Source of the DNA: Butyrivibrio sp. FCS014
GTDB taxonomy: Bacteria; Bacillota; Clostridia; Lachnospirales; Lachnospiraceae
Direction of reading: 5' to 3'
Length of the DNA stretch: 64,000 bases
NCBI RefSeq assembly: GCF_000526935.1
Contig: NZ_JAHA01000006.1
Coordinates: 484,547-548,546 of the forward strand
A model generated the notes under the pieces. It searched no databases, had not been told where the DNA came from, and saw nothing but the letters and a program-made list of their open reading frames with translations. A program made the position numbers and the translations under genes. Below, one piece after another: positions 16,233 through 25,481 of the stretch. Numbering within the stretch: position 1 is the stretch's first letter; every line of letters begins with the position of its first letter.

Positions 16233-18956
16233 ATGAGCGGATACAAATTTACAGATGATCACGGATCTTTTTCCATGAAGAATCCACAGCATACCAGCGG
16301 ACTCTATCTTCCGGTTGCCGGAAATACAGGACTTAGAAGTGCGGTTTCCCCGGACTTTGGCGGCGATGCCAAACTGGACCAGAACCACTTTCTGATTGCC
16401 CCCAAGAGCATATCCAACCTCCATGCAGACAGGGACACAAGAAACTTCTTTGTGGTAATGGGAGATGAGCTGTGGTCAGCCTGCGGTGCTTCCGCAGATC
16501 AGGAGGCAGCGAGATTTACAGACAGAGAGGACGCGGTTGAGCTTGCCGGCGGCCGTATGTGGCAGACCGTTACAAGAAAGCACAACAGCGGCAGAATCAC
16601 AGCACAGGTTTCTCTGTTCTCACTTCTTGATGAATCCTGCGAGATCATGACGGTTAAGATCACCAACAGTTCGGACAGCGATATTTCTTTTACCCCTGTG
16701 GCAGCAATCCCCATTTATGCCAGAAGTGCAGATAACTTAAGGGACCACAGGCACGTGACCTCGCTCCTTAACAGAGGTGAAGTCCTTGAAAGAGGCGTAG
16801 TGGTTAAGCCCACTTTGTCTTTTGACGAGAGAGGACATCAGATAAACGACACCACTTACTACGTTCTTGGCTCAGATGACAAGGGCGGCGCACCTTCAGA
16901 GATCATCGCGGATGCAGACCTCTTCATCGGAGAGGGCGGAACTTTCCTTCGTCCCAGAAGCCTTCTTTGCGGCAAGGACAGGAGCAGTTCCTGGAAAAAA
17001 GCGCCCTTTAAGGTTGACGGCAAAGAGATGATCGGAGCCCTGAAGTTTGAGAAGACCACCTTAAAGGCCGGTGAGAGTAAGGAATTCCTTCTTGCCATCG
17101 GTGCTACCACAGAGCCGGAAAAAGATATGGCGGCTGCCCTTAAGGTCATAACCGATGCGGCAGGTGCTAAGAAGACCTTTGAAGATATCAAAGATTACTG
17201 GAACAATCTTACCAATATACATGTAAAGACCGGAGATGCTGACTTTGACAGCTTCATGGAGTGGATCGCATTCCAGCCCCAGCTGCGAAGAATTTACGGA
17301 TGCTCCTTCCTTCCTCACCACGACTACGGCCGGGGCGGAAGAGGATGGAGAGATCTCTGGCAGGACTGCCTCGCGCTTCTTCTTACGGATCCCAGCGGAG
17401 TAAGGAAGATGATCCTGGACAACTTCGGGGGCGTGAGACTTGACGGCACCAACGCCACCATCATCGGTGACAAGCCCGGCGAGTTCAAGGCAGACAGAAA
17501 CGGAATCCCCAGAGTGTGGATGGACCACGGCTTCTGGCCCTTCCTTACACTTAAGCTCTACATGGACCAGACAGGAGATCTGGAGATCCTCAGCGAGGAG
17601 GCCACCTATTTCAAGGACAGCCTGGTTCACAGAGCAGAGAAAAGAGACAGTAAGTACAACGACGACTACGGCGTAATTCAGAAGGATGAAGACGGAAACA
17701 TATACAGAGGAACCGTTCTTGAGCATCTTCTTATTGAGAATCTCACAGCCTTCTTTGATGTGGGAGACAACGGAGAGATCAGACTTCGCGGCGCGGACTG
17801 GAACGATGCTCTTGACATGGCAACCCACAAGGGTGAGAGCGTTGCCTTTACCTGCGGCTATGCGGGGAACTTAAAGGACATCGCCACCTATCTCAGAATA
17901 TACAAGACCAAGACCGGCCTTGATACCTGCCTTCTGACACCTGAAATAAGGGAGCTGATCTTTGCTGAACATCCTAAGCTCCTTGATTCTCCCGAGGCAA
18001 GAAGATCACTTCTTGGGGGATACATGGACAGAGTAAGCCACGCTATCGAACCTGCAAGAGCAGAGTTTAAGATCGAGGAGATCGCAACAGCTCTTGATCA
18101 CAAGGCAGACTTCCTGATGAACAAGATCAGGGAGAACGAGTGGGTTACCGATTCAGAAGGCAACGGCTGGTTCAACGGCTACTACGACGATTTCGGCCGC
18201 AGGGTTGAGGGAGAGTTCGATACCGAAGAGGGCAAGAACATCAGAATGATGCTCACAGGCCAGGTATTCTCCGTAATGTCCGGCACAGCCAAGAAGGAGT
18301 GCGTAAAGAAGATCATCGCCAGTGCAGACAAGTACCTCTACAACGAGGGCATCGGCGGATATCGCCTTAATACAGACTTTAAGGAGCTTCGAACAGATCT
18401 TGGAAGAATGTTCGGTTTCTCCTATGGTGATAAGGAAAACGGAGCAGTCTTTTCCCATATGGCAGTTATGTTCGGCAATGCACTGTATAAGAGGGGCTTT
18501 GCAAAAGAGGGCTTCAAGGCTCTTAATACCCTTTACAGGGCATCCATGAACTTTGATGTGAGCCGCATCTATCCCGGAGTACCCGAGTACTTCAACAGCG
18601 AGGGAAGAGGCCTTTACAACTACCTTACAGGCGCTGCCAGCTGGTATCTTATGACCGTTGTTACAGAGAACTTTGGTGTAAGAGGAAATGCAGGAGACCT
18701 TTATATTGAGCCCAAGCTCCTTCCCCAGCAGTTCGATGAAAAGGGCGAGGCTTCCATAACACTTCCCTTCAGAGGCAAGACCTTCGAGGTTGTGTTTAAG
18801 AACACCGGCAGGAAGACCTTTGGCGAGTATGAGATAAGCCGCTTCATCGTGGACGGCGAAAACGCCACAGGCTATCAGAGGAATGCAGCCTGCGTTCCCG
18901 CAAGCAGAATAGACAGTTGGACCACTGAAAATCACAGACTTGAAGTATATCTGTAA
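16233..18956 (+). CDS. GH94-family glycoside phosphorylase (laminaribiose/beta-glucan type likely)
   Basis: A 907-residue cytoplasmic protein with GH94 architecture: an N-terminal beta-sandwich (to about 290), a linker, an (alpha/alpha)6 barrel and a C-terminal jelly roll. The barrel carries GRGWRDLWQDCLALLLTDP and GADWNDALD, where Asp525 of the DWND box is the expected general acid. These enzymes split a beta-glucosidic bond with phosphate, giving glucose-1-phosphate. The length is close to characterised laminaribiose phosphorylases (about 910) and longer than cellobiose phosphorylases (about 810), so a beta-1,3 substrate is likely but not proven. SD AAGGA lies seven bases before the ATG; the gap to GH3 is 48 bases. 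Confidence 0.85.
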   Translation: MSGYKFTDDHGSFSMKNPQHTSGLYLPVAGNTGLRSAVSPDFGGDAKLDQNHFLIAPKSISNLHADRDTRNFFVVMGDELWSACGASADQEAARFTDREDAVELAGGRMWQTVTRKHNSGRITAQVSLFSLLDESCEIMTVKITNSSDSDISFTPVAAIPIYARSADNLRDHRHVTSLLNRGEVLERGVVVKPTLSFDERGHQINDTTYYVLGSDDKGGAPSEIIADADLFIGEGGTFLRPRSLLCGKDRSSSWKKAPFKVDGKEMIGALKFEKTTLKAGESKEFLLAIGATTEPEKDMAAALKVITDAAGAKKTFEDIKDYWNNLTNIHVKTGDADFDSFMEWIAFQPQLRRIYGCSFLPHHDYGRGGRGWRDLWQDCLALLLTDPSGVRKMILDNFGGVRLDGTNATIIGDKPGEFKADRNGIPRVWMDHGFWPFLTLKLYMDQTGDLEILSEEATYFKDSLVHRAEKRDSKYNDDYGVIQKDEDGNIYRGTVLEHLLIENLTAFFDVGDNGEIRLRGADWNDALDMATHKGESVAFTCGYAGNLKDIATYLRIYKTKTGLDTCLLTPEIRELIFAEHPKLLDSPEARRSLLGGYMDRVSHAIEPARAEFKIEEIATALDHKADFLMNKIRENEWVTDSEGNGWFNGYYDDFGRRVEGEFDTEEGKNIRMMLTGQVFSVMSGTAKKECVKKIIASADKYLYNEGIGGYRLNTDFKELRTDLGRMFGFSYGDKENGAVFSHMAVMFGNALYKRGFAKEGFKALNTLYRASMNFDVSRIYPGVPEYFNSEGRGLYNYLTGAASWYLMTVVTENFGVRGNAGDLYIEPKLLPQQFDEKGEASITLPFRGKTFEVVFKNTGRKTFGEYEISRFIVDGENATGYQRNAACVPASRIDSWTTENHRLEVYL

Positions 18957-19005
18957 AAAGAACTGTGGCAAAAACCATCACATAGATTATGAGGAGTAAG
19001 AGAGT

Positions 19006-22000
19006 ATGAATTATGAAGTGTCAGTAAAGGATACAATCACCGATTTCGGTAAAAAGACTCCCTTTGCCAGCTTCCTTCCGGGAATCGCAGGCATCAAGGG
19101 AACTCCCATCTGGTGCTACTACGTAAACAGAGGCCAGGCGGTTGTCAGCTTTGGTGTGCAGGACAAGGACCACAGCATCATGGAGTTCTATCCCGCCCAC
19201 ACAGCTTATCAGAACGTAAACCGCACAGGTTTCAGAACCTTTATCAAGGCAAACGGCGCTGTCTATGAGCCTTTCCAGAAGCCGGCAGCCGGCAGCAGCA
19301 TGGAGATACATATGAATGCTCTTTTCCTTGAGGAGAAGAACGGGGAGCTTGGCCTTTCCACAAAGGTAAGCTACACCACACTTCCCGGCGAGGAGATCGG
19401 CGCTCTTATGAGAGTGGTGACCATCACCAACGAAAGCGGCAAGGACATGGCCCTTGAGGTTATTGACGGTATGCCTGCCCTTATCCCTTACGGATGTCAC
19501 ATCGACGTAATGAAGAACATGGTTCAGACCACCAAGGCATACATGCAGGTTGAGGACCATGAGGAGAAGAGACCTTACTTCAGGGTTCGTTTCTCCATGG
19601 AGGACTCCGCCGTTGTTAAAAAAGTTCCCGGCGGAAACTTCGGAGTTGCCGTAAACGCTAAGGGTGAGAAGCTTGCTGCTATCGTTGATCCCGGCGTTGT
19701 ATTTGACTATGACCTTTCACTCTCAGAGGCCATCGGCTTTGAAAATGCTAAGCTTTCCGGGCTTCTTGCAAAGAAGCAGAACAACTCCAACGAGTTCCCC
19801 TGCTGCTTCTTCGGACAGGAAGCAAATCTGGGAAACGGCGAATCCATCACATTCTTTGAACTCATCGGCCAGGTAAGAAACAAGGAGATCCTTGACAACT
19901 TCCTTAAAAAGGACATAAATGCAGCTTACTTTGAGGAGAAGTTTGCAGAGGCAGAAAAGCTCACAGACGAGCTGACAGATACTGTTGCTACAGAGACTTC
20001 AGACAAGACCTTTGACGATTATACACGTTACAACTATATGGACAACGTGCTTAGAGGAGGTACTCCCATCAAACTTCCGGGAGACCACACCTTCTATGTT
20101 TATTCAAGAAAGCACGGCGATCTTGAGAGAGATTACAACTACTTTGCAATGTCTCCCGAGTTCTATTCCCAGGGCAACGGAAACTTCCGTGACGTTAACC
20201 AGAACAGAAGATGCGACAATTTCTTCTCACCCATCGTCATGGACGAGAATATCAAGAGATTCTACTCCCTTATCCAGATGGACGGCTACAATCCTCTGGG
20301 AATCGAGCAGATCAAGTTTACAGCTCCTGAAAGCGCCCTTTCAGGAATTGAGTTAGCACAGCCTTTCACACCGGGTCAGCTTATTTCAGCAATCAAGGAT
20401 TCCAAGAAGGGAATCTCAGATGCAGAGCTTGACGAGACTTTCGCTAAGGTTATGGAAAGCGCCTGCGAGACCATCAACGGCAACTTCGGCGAGGGCTACT
20501 GGTCAGATCACTGGGATTACAACTTAGATCTTATCGACGACTTCCTTGAGGTTTATCCCGACAAGGAAAAAGAGCTGCTTCTTGATACAATGGTTGGCAG
20601 CTTCGAAGCTAAGGTTAAGATCCTTCCCAGGGCTAAGAAATATGAAGAGACAGAAAACGGACTTCGTCAGTACCACTATCTGACAGCAAGAGACAATGCC
20701 GCAAAGGGCGGATCCTATGAGCTTTCAAAGGATGGCAGCCAGATCAATGTCACCCTGATCTCCAAGCTGTTCCTTATGTCAGCTGTAAAGTTTGCAGCAC
20801 TTGATGCAGAGGGAATGGGTGTTGAGATGGAAGGCGGAAAGCCCGGCTGGTACGATGCTCTTAACGGAATGCCCGGAATGTTCGGATCTTCCATGAATGA
20901 GACCTATGAGCTCCTTCGCATGATCAGATACACAAGAGATTCCATAAGAAAGTTTGGCGCCGGAGTTGAGCTTCCCGCAGAAACAGTGGAATTTGCCAAG
21001 AAGCTTGCTGATATCGAAGGCTCTTTTACCACGGATCTGGATGCCTGGAACAAGAGAAATGATGCCAAGGAAGAGTACAGAGCTCTTGTTTACGACAAAC
21101 TCTCAGGAGATATGAAGACTCTCGATACTGAGGAAGCTGCGGCTATCCTTGATCTTTTTGCAAAGAGGATCGAGAATGGCATTTCCAAGGCCTTTGATCT
21201 GGGAGACGGAATTGCTCCTGCTTACTTTACTTATGAAGTTACAGACTTTGACAAGGATGAAGAGGGCATCTATCCTAAGAAATTCGAGGTTAGAAAAGTG
21301 CCGTTCTTCCTTGAGGGACCGGTAAGATTCCTTAAGCTTGAGAATACGGAAGATGAGAAGAGGAAGCTCTACGAGAGAGTTAAGGGCAGCGACCTCTATG
21401 ATAAGAAGCTTTCCATGTACAAGGTAAATGCTTCCCTTGAGAATGCAAGCTTCGAGCTTGGAAGATGTAAGTCCTTCACTCCCGGATGGCTTGAGAACGA
21501 GTCCATCTGGCTCCACATGGAGTACAAGTACCTGCTTGAGCTCATAAGAAGCGGCCTGTACAAGGAGTTCTTCGAGGACTTCAAAAAGGCAGCGGTCCCT
21601 TTCCTTGATAAGGAGGTCTACGGAAGAAGCACACTGGAGAATTCTTCATTTATCGCCAGCAGCTTCAACCCCAACGAACAGATCCACGGCAAGGGCTTTG
21701 TTGCAAGACTTTCGGGCTCCACAATCGAGTTTATCAGTATGTGGAAGCTGATGTTCTTTGGCCGACAGCTCTTTTCCCTTAAGGATGGGGAGCTGGTATT
21801 TGAACCACAGCCTGCAATCCCTGAGTATCTCATTAAGGAAGAGGGCGGCAAGTGCTTTGTATCTTCCACAATGCTTGGAAAGACTAAGGTTACCTACGAG
21901 TTCAATAAGAAGGGCGACTTCTTCCCGGGCGGATACAGCATTACAGGTATGACACTTAAGTATGCCGACGGCAGGGAGCAGAATGTCAGCGGCAGCACTG

Positions 22001-22068
22001 CAAGCGGCGATACTGCAAAGGATATCAGAGACGGTCTGGTAAAGGAGATCACTGTTGCGATAGCCTGA
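19006..22068 (+). CDS. Large GH94/GH161-type beta-glucan phosphorylase
   Basis: A 1020-residue protein, usually annotated as cellobiose phosphorylase-like. The N-terminal segment (TPFASFLPGIAG; WCYYVNRGQAVVSFG; AYQNV) differs from GH94 proper. The barrel has GNGNFRDVNQNRRCD and GKPGWYDALNG, with Asp617 at the position of the GH94 catalytic acid, then GSSMNET. I place it in the GH94/GH149/GH161 group, probably GH161, whose known members phosphorolyse beta-1,3-glucan chains; this is from memory of the family. Paired with the 907-residue enzyme it would shorten longer oligomers while the other handles disaccharides. SD GAGGAG; a terminator follows. Confidence 0.65.
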   Translation: MNYEVSVKDTITDFGKKTPFASFLPGIAGIKGTPIWCYYVNRGQAVVSFGVQDKDHSIMEFYPAHTAYQNVNRTGFRTFIKANGAVYEPFQKPAAGSSMEIHMNALFLEEKNGELGLSTKVSYTTLPGEEIGALMRVVTITNESGKDMALEVIDGMPALIPYGCHIDVMKNMVQTTKAYMQVEDHEEKRPYFRVRFSMEDSAVVKKVPGGNFGVAVNAKGEKLAAIVDPGVVFDYDLSLSEAIGFENAKLSGLLAKKQNNSNEFPCCFFGQEANLGNGESITFFELIGQVRNKEILDNFLKKDINAAYFEEKFAEAEKLTDELTDTVATETSDKTFDDYTRYNYMDNVLRGGTPIKLPGDHTFYVYSRKHGDLERDYNYFAMSPEFYSQGNGNFRDVNQNRRCDNFFSPIVMDENIKRFYSLIQMDGYNPLGIEQIKFTAPESALSGIELAQPFTPGQLISAIKDSKKGISDAELDETFAKVMESACETINGNFGEGYWSDHWDYNLDLIDDFLEVYPDKEKELLLDTMVGSFEAKVKILPRAKKYEETENGLRQYHYLTARDNAAKGGSYELSKDGSQINVTLISKLFLMSAVKFAALDAEGMGVEMEGGKPGWYDALNGMPGMFGSSMNETYELLRMIRYTRDSIRKFGAGVELPAETVEFAKKLADIEGSFTTDLDAWNKRNDAKEEYRALVYDKLSGDMKTLDTEEAAAILDLFAKRIENGISKAFDLGDGIAPAYFTYEVTDFDKDEEGIYPKKFEVRKVPFFLEGPVRFLKLENTEDEKRKLYERVKGSDLYDKKLSMYKVNASLENASFELGRCKSFTPGWLENESIWLHMEYKYLLELIRSGLYKEFFEDFKKAAVPFLDKEVYGRSTLENSSFIASSFNPNEQIHGKGFVARLSGSTIEFISMWKLMFFGRQLFSLKDGELVFEPQPAIPEYLIKEEGGKCFVSSTMLGKTKVTYEFNKKGDFFPGGYSITGMTLKYADGREQNVSGSTASGDTAKDIRDGLVKEITVAIA

Positions 22069-22093
22069 TATAAACAGCTTTAAAACGTTTTTA

Positions 22094-22130
22094 AAAAATG
22101 ACACCTTAATAAAAAAGGTGTCATTTTTTT
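22094..22130 (+). terminator. Strong terminator after the phosphorylase operon
   Basis: AAAAAATGACACCTT pairs with AAGGTGTCATTTTTT, with loop AATAAA and a long T-run; symmetric enough to act in both directions. A palindromic AAAACGTTTT lies just before it (22082-22091). Confidence 0.9.
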
Positions 22131-22146
22131 GTGCCCTCCCGATTTC

Positions 22147-22152
22147 TATAAT
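22147..22152 (+). promoter_or_regulatory. Putative -10 of the sugar-importer operon
   Basis: A consensus TATAAT at 22147-22152, 45 bases before the binding-protein ATG. The -35 region falls in the T-run of the preceding terminator and is poor, which suggests activator dependence, for example on the YesN regulator downstream. Confidence 0.5.
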
Positions 22153-22196
22153 GAGTTCATAACCAACAAACGCTATTTGGAGGGAGGATTAAGTAA

Positions 22197-23630
22197 ATGA
22201 ATTACAAGAAAGTAATAGCGACTTTACTTGCAGGTGTTATGACACTTTCACTTGCAGCATGCGGAAGCGACGGAAGCGCTAACACAGCAGCTGACACAAC
22301 AGCAGCTACTGAGACAGCAGAGGCTACCGAGGCACCCGCAGAGAACACCAACACAGAGAAGGTTGGAAGCGGCGAGAAACTCGTTATCTGGACACTGGCT
22401 AAGGATCTTCAGACATTCGCTGAGCACTATGTAGAGACTCACGATGCTGAGATCGAGACAGTTGTTATCGAGCCTGCTGACTATGTTACAAAGGTACAGA
22501 CAGCTCTTAACGGCGGACAGACAACACCTGACATCATCGTAGGTGAGCCTCAGATGCTTGAGGATTTCTATGAGGCAGGATATTTCGAGGATCTGAACGC
22601 AGCACCTTACAACGCTCAGGACTATGCAGGCCAGATCGTTGACTACGTTTGGAAAGTTGGTCAGGATGCTGACGGTATCCAGAGAGCAATCTCTTACCAG
22701 ATCACACCTGCCGGAATGTACTACAGAAGAGACATCGCTACCGAAGTATTCGGAACAGATGATCCCGATGAGATCGGAAAGCTCTTTGCTGATTATGACA
22801 CAATCCTTGAGACAGCTCAGACCCTTAAGGATGCAGGCTACAGAATCTTCGCATCAGATGCAGAGATCAACTACTTCTCAGGCGATTCTGCTTGGGTAGT
22901 AAATGACACACTTAATGTAGATCAGGCTAGACTTGACTACATGGACCTCGTAGTAAAGCTTTACCAGGATGACCTTACAGCATATGCTAACCAGTGGTCA
23001 ACACCTTGGTACCAGGCTATGGCCGGTGAGGTTCCGATCCTTACAGCAGCTGTTCAGAGCTATGCTGATGATTCCATCAACGTATGGGATGCAGAGGGAT
23101 TCGCTGAGGCTACTAAGGATCTTGACAAGACAGAAGTATTCGCATTCGGTCTTCCCAGCTGGGGCGTTCTTACAATGAGAGACAACGTAGGCGACAACGC
23201 TGGTAAGTGGGGCGTTTGCTCAGGTCCTTCATACGGATTCGGTGGTGGTACATTCATCGGTATCTCAGCTATGTCTGAGCACAAAGATCTTGCCTGGGAC
23301 TTCGTAAAGTGGGTAACACTTGACGAGGAGACAGCTGAGTGGTGGATCGAGAAGTCAGAAGGTGACACAGTTTCACTTGTTTCTGTTCTTGACAAGCACA
23401 AAGATGATGCAAACGACATCTACGGCGGTGAGCACCTCTACTCATTCTGGCTTAAGCAGGCTGAAGGCATCGACTATTCAAAGGTTACAAGATATGACAA
23501 GGTTATCGGCGATGCTTGGGGCGCAGCTATTTCAGCTATCAAGACAGGTGAGGCAGACAAAGAGACAGCTATCAACGAGTTCTATGATGTTGTTGAGTCT
23601 ACATATCCTGAGATCACTGTAAACAGATAA
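22197..23630 (+). CDS. ABC transporter sugar-binding lipoprotein (family 1)
   Basis: A 477-residue protein with a signal peptide ending in lipobox LSLAAC (Cys about 21), then a Thr/Ala/Glu-rich linker to about residue 55. An extracellular solute-binding family 1 fold follows (EKLVIWTLAKDLQTFAEHY; TTPDIIVGEPQ; WDFVKWVTLDEETAEWW). It captures an oligosaccharide outside the cell for the permeases that follow. SD GGAGGGAGG is very strong. A hairpin between this gene and the permeases would let it be made in excess, as is common for binding proteins. Given the phosphorylases upstream, a beta-gluco-oligosaccharide ligand is inferred. Confidence 0.92.
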   Translation: MNYKKVIATLLAGVMTLSLAACGSDGSANTAADTTAATETAEATEAPAENTNTEKVGSGEKLVIWTLAKDLQTFAEHYVETHDAEIETVVIEPADYVTKVQTALNGGQTTPDIIVGEPQMLEDFYEAGYFEDLNAAPYNAQDYAGQIVDYVWKVGQDADGIQRAISYQITPAGMYYRRDIATEVFGTDDPDEIGKLFADYDTILETAQTLKDAGYRIFASDAEINYFSGDSAWVVNDTLNVDQARLDYMDLVVKLYQDDLTAYANQWSTPWYQAMAGEVPILTAAVQSYADDSINVWDAEGFAEATKDLDKTEVFAFGLPSWGVLTMRDNVGDNAGKWGVCSGPSYGFGGGTFIGISAMSEHKDLAWDFVKWVTLDEETAEWWIEKSEGDTVSLVSVLDKHKDDANDIYGGEHLYSFWLKQAEGIDYSKVTRYDKVIGDAWGAAISAIKTGEADKETAINEFYDVVESTYPEITVNR

Positions 23631-23660
23631 TTCTTTTTTATCTCTATCTCATATAGTATT

Positions 23661-23691
23661 CGGGGCGAAGGTTTTCGCCCCGGATATTTTT
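23661..23691 (+). terminator. Intra-operon terminator/processing hairpin
   Basis: CGGGGCGAA (23661-23669) pairs with TTCGCCCCG (23674-23682), followed by GATATTTTTC. It lies between binding protein and permease genes, where such hairpins normally set their expression ratio. Confidence 0.8.
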
Positions 23692-23717
23692 CAAAAAAGA
23701 TCTGACCGGGAGGCAAT

Positions 23718-24629
23718 ATGAAAGCAGCAGTGAAGACAAGGAAGAAAAACAGGAATAACGCAGCATATCTGTTTGTTCTCCCCTTCATCATCGTATTTTT
23801 GATCTTCAGTGTTTACCCTGTAGTAAGGACACTGTATCTTAGTTTTACAACTTATAAAGGATATGGCACTCCGACCTTTAACGGAATCGCCAATTATACC
23901 AGAGTGTTAAAAGACAAGTTCTTCTGGCGCTCACTTTACAACACAGTAAAAATGTGGTCCCTGAACATCGTACTTCAGCTGGGACTTGCATTCCTTCTTA
24001 CCATTGTTTTCTCTGATATTAAATACAAATTAAGAGGCCTTGGTATCTTCAGGGCAGTTTATTATCTGCCTAACCTTATAGCAGCAACATCTGTTGCATT
24101 CCTGTTCAAGACACTTCTTGACTGGAAGTATGGATCATTCAACCAGCTGCTTCTGATGACACATCTTGTAGATCAGCAGATCAACTGGATGGGACAAAGA
24201 TCTACGGCATGGGCCGTTATCGGTGTGATCCAGGCATGGATGTGGTTCGGTAATTCCTTTATCATTCTCATGGCAGGTGTTCAGGGTATTCCTTCTGATT
24301 ACTTTGAAGCAGCAGCCATTGACGGAGCAGGAAGATGGAAAGTATTCGGAAGCATTACACTTCCCCTTCTTCGTCCCATCCTTCTGTATGTAGCAGTTAC
24401 ATCACTTATCGGTGGTCTGCAGCTCTTTGATCTTCCGTTCCTTATGACCGGTCCTTCCACAGCAGGTGAGCCCGGCGGAACACTTCAGACTACGGTTATG
24501 TATCTGTACAAATTTGGATTTGAAACCCATCAGGTTGGCTTTGCTGCGGCAATTGCCTATACCCTGTTTTTCATAATACTTTTTGTTTCCATTATGGAAT
24601 TCAAGTTCATCGGCGGAAAGGAGGACTAA
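23718..24629 (+). CDS. ABC sugar transporter permease, MalF/UgpA type
   Basis: A 303-residue membrane protein with six predicted spans. The first follows a basic N-terminus (KTRKKNRNNAAYLFVLPF). The EAA loop reads FEAAAIDGAGRWKVFGSITLPLL, which contacts the ATPase. It forms the channel with the next permease. No ATPase gene is present in the window, so a shared MsmK/MalK-type ATPase encoded elsewhere is expected. SD GGGAGG precedes the ATG by four to nine bases. Confidence 0.93.
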   Translation: MKAAVKTRKKNRNNAAYLFVLPFIIVFLIFSVYPVVRTLYLSFTTYKGYGTPTFNGIANYTRVLKDKFFWRSLYNTVKMWSLNIVLQLGLAFLLTIVFSDIKYKLRGLGIFRAVYYLPNLIAATSVAFLFKTLLDWKYGSFNQLLLMTHLVDQQINWMGQRSTAWAVIGVIQAWMWFGNSFIILMAGVQGIPSDYFEAAAIDGAGRWKVFGSITLPLLRPILLYVAVTSLIGGLQLFDLPFLMTGPSTAGEPGGTLQTTVMYLYKFGFETHQVGFAAAIAYTLFFIILFVSIMEFKFIGGKED

Positions 24630-24633
24630 GACA

Positions 24634-25461
24634 GTGGCAACAAAGATCAAAAGATGTATTCTTTACATACTTCTCATTGCACTGGGTGTTACGTGTTTCC
24701 TTCCTTTCTGGTTAATGATGGTGAATGCCACCCGTTCAGGTGTAGAAATAACGCATTCCTTTTCATTTCTGCCGGGACACAGTCTGCATGATAACTGGGT
24801 AGTCCTTTTCGACTACGTGAATCTCTTCCTGGGATTCTTCAACAGCTTAAAAGTAGCTGTCCCGGCAACCCTCTTAACAGCTTATTTCTCTGCTATCACA
24901 GCATTTGGAATGGCTATGTATGAGTGGAAAGGAAACAACCTCTTATTCAAGATTATCGTAGTATTCATGATGATCCCCGGTCAGCTTTCTCTTATCGGTT
25001 TCTACAACCTCTGCCAGAAGCTGCACCTTATCGATTCATATATTCCGCTGATCATTCCTGCAATTGCTTCACCCGGAATCGTGTTCTTCCTTCGTCAGTA
25101 CGTTAAGGCAACACTTTCCAAGTCACTTATGGAAGCTGCAAGAATCGACGGAGCTTCAGAGATCCACATCTTCCACAGAATCGTGCTTCCCATCATGGCT
25201 CCCGGAATTGCAACCATGTCAATCGGTACTTTTATCGGAAACTGGAACTCATACCTTGTTCCTTTGATCCTTTTGAACACACCTAAGAAGATGACTCTTC
25301 CTGTAATGATCTCAACCCTCAATGCGGCTACGGATCTTCAGAAGAACCAGGGTGCAATCTATCTTGGCGTAGCAATTTCGGTAGTGCCTATCATGATCGT
25401 ATTCGCATTCTGCTCCAAGTACATCATCAGCAGTATTTCAGCAGGAAGTGTTAAGGAGTAA
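24634..25461 (+). CDS. ABC sugar transporter permease, MalG/UgpE type
   Basis: The start is the GTG at 24634, preceded by GGAAAGGAGG (24615-24623) and four bases after the upstream stop. The frame stays open upstream to 24583, but that stretch overlaps the first permease. It gives 275 residues with six spans and an EAA loop MEAARIDGASEIHIFHRIVLPIM. The partner of the MalF-type permease in oligosaccharide import. Its C-terminus (QKNQGAIYLGVAISVVPIMI) is typical of the subfamily. Confidence 0.92.
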   Translation: MATKIKRCILYILLIALGVTCFLPFWLMMVNATRSGVEITHSFSFLPGHSLHDNWVVLFDYVNLFLGFFNSLKVAVPATLLTAYFSAITAFGMAMYEWKGNNLLFKIIVVFMMIPGQLSLIGFYNLCQKLHLIDSYIPLIIPAIASPGIVFFLRQYVKATLSKSLMEAARIDGASEIHIFHRIVLPIMAPGIATMSIGTFIGNWNSYLVPLILLNTPKKMTLPVMISTLNAATDLQKNQGAIYLGVAISVVPIMIVFAFCSKYIISSISAGSVKE

Positions 25462-25481
25462 TTCAAGGAACGTATGGTATA

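Noticed and set aside
22082..22091. AAAACGTTTT palindrome as a catabolite (cre/LacI-type) operator
   Set aside because: It fits the centre of such sites but lacks the flanking consensus, is single, and sits between a stop codon and a terminator.
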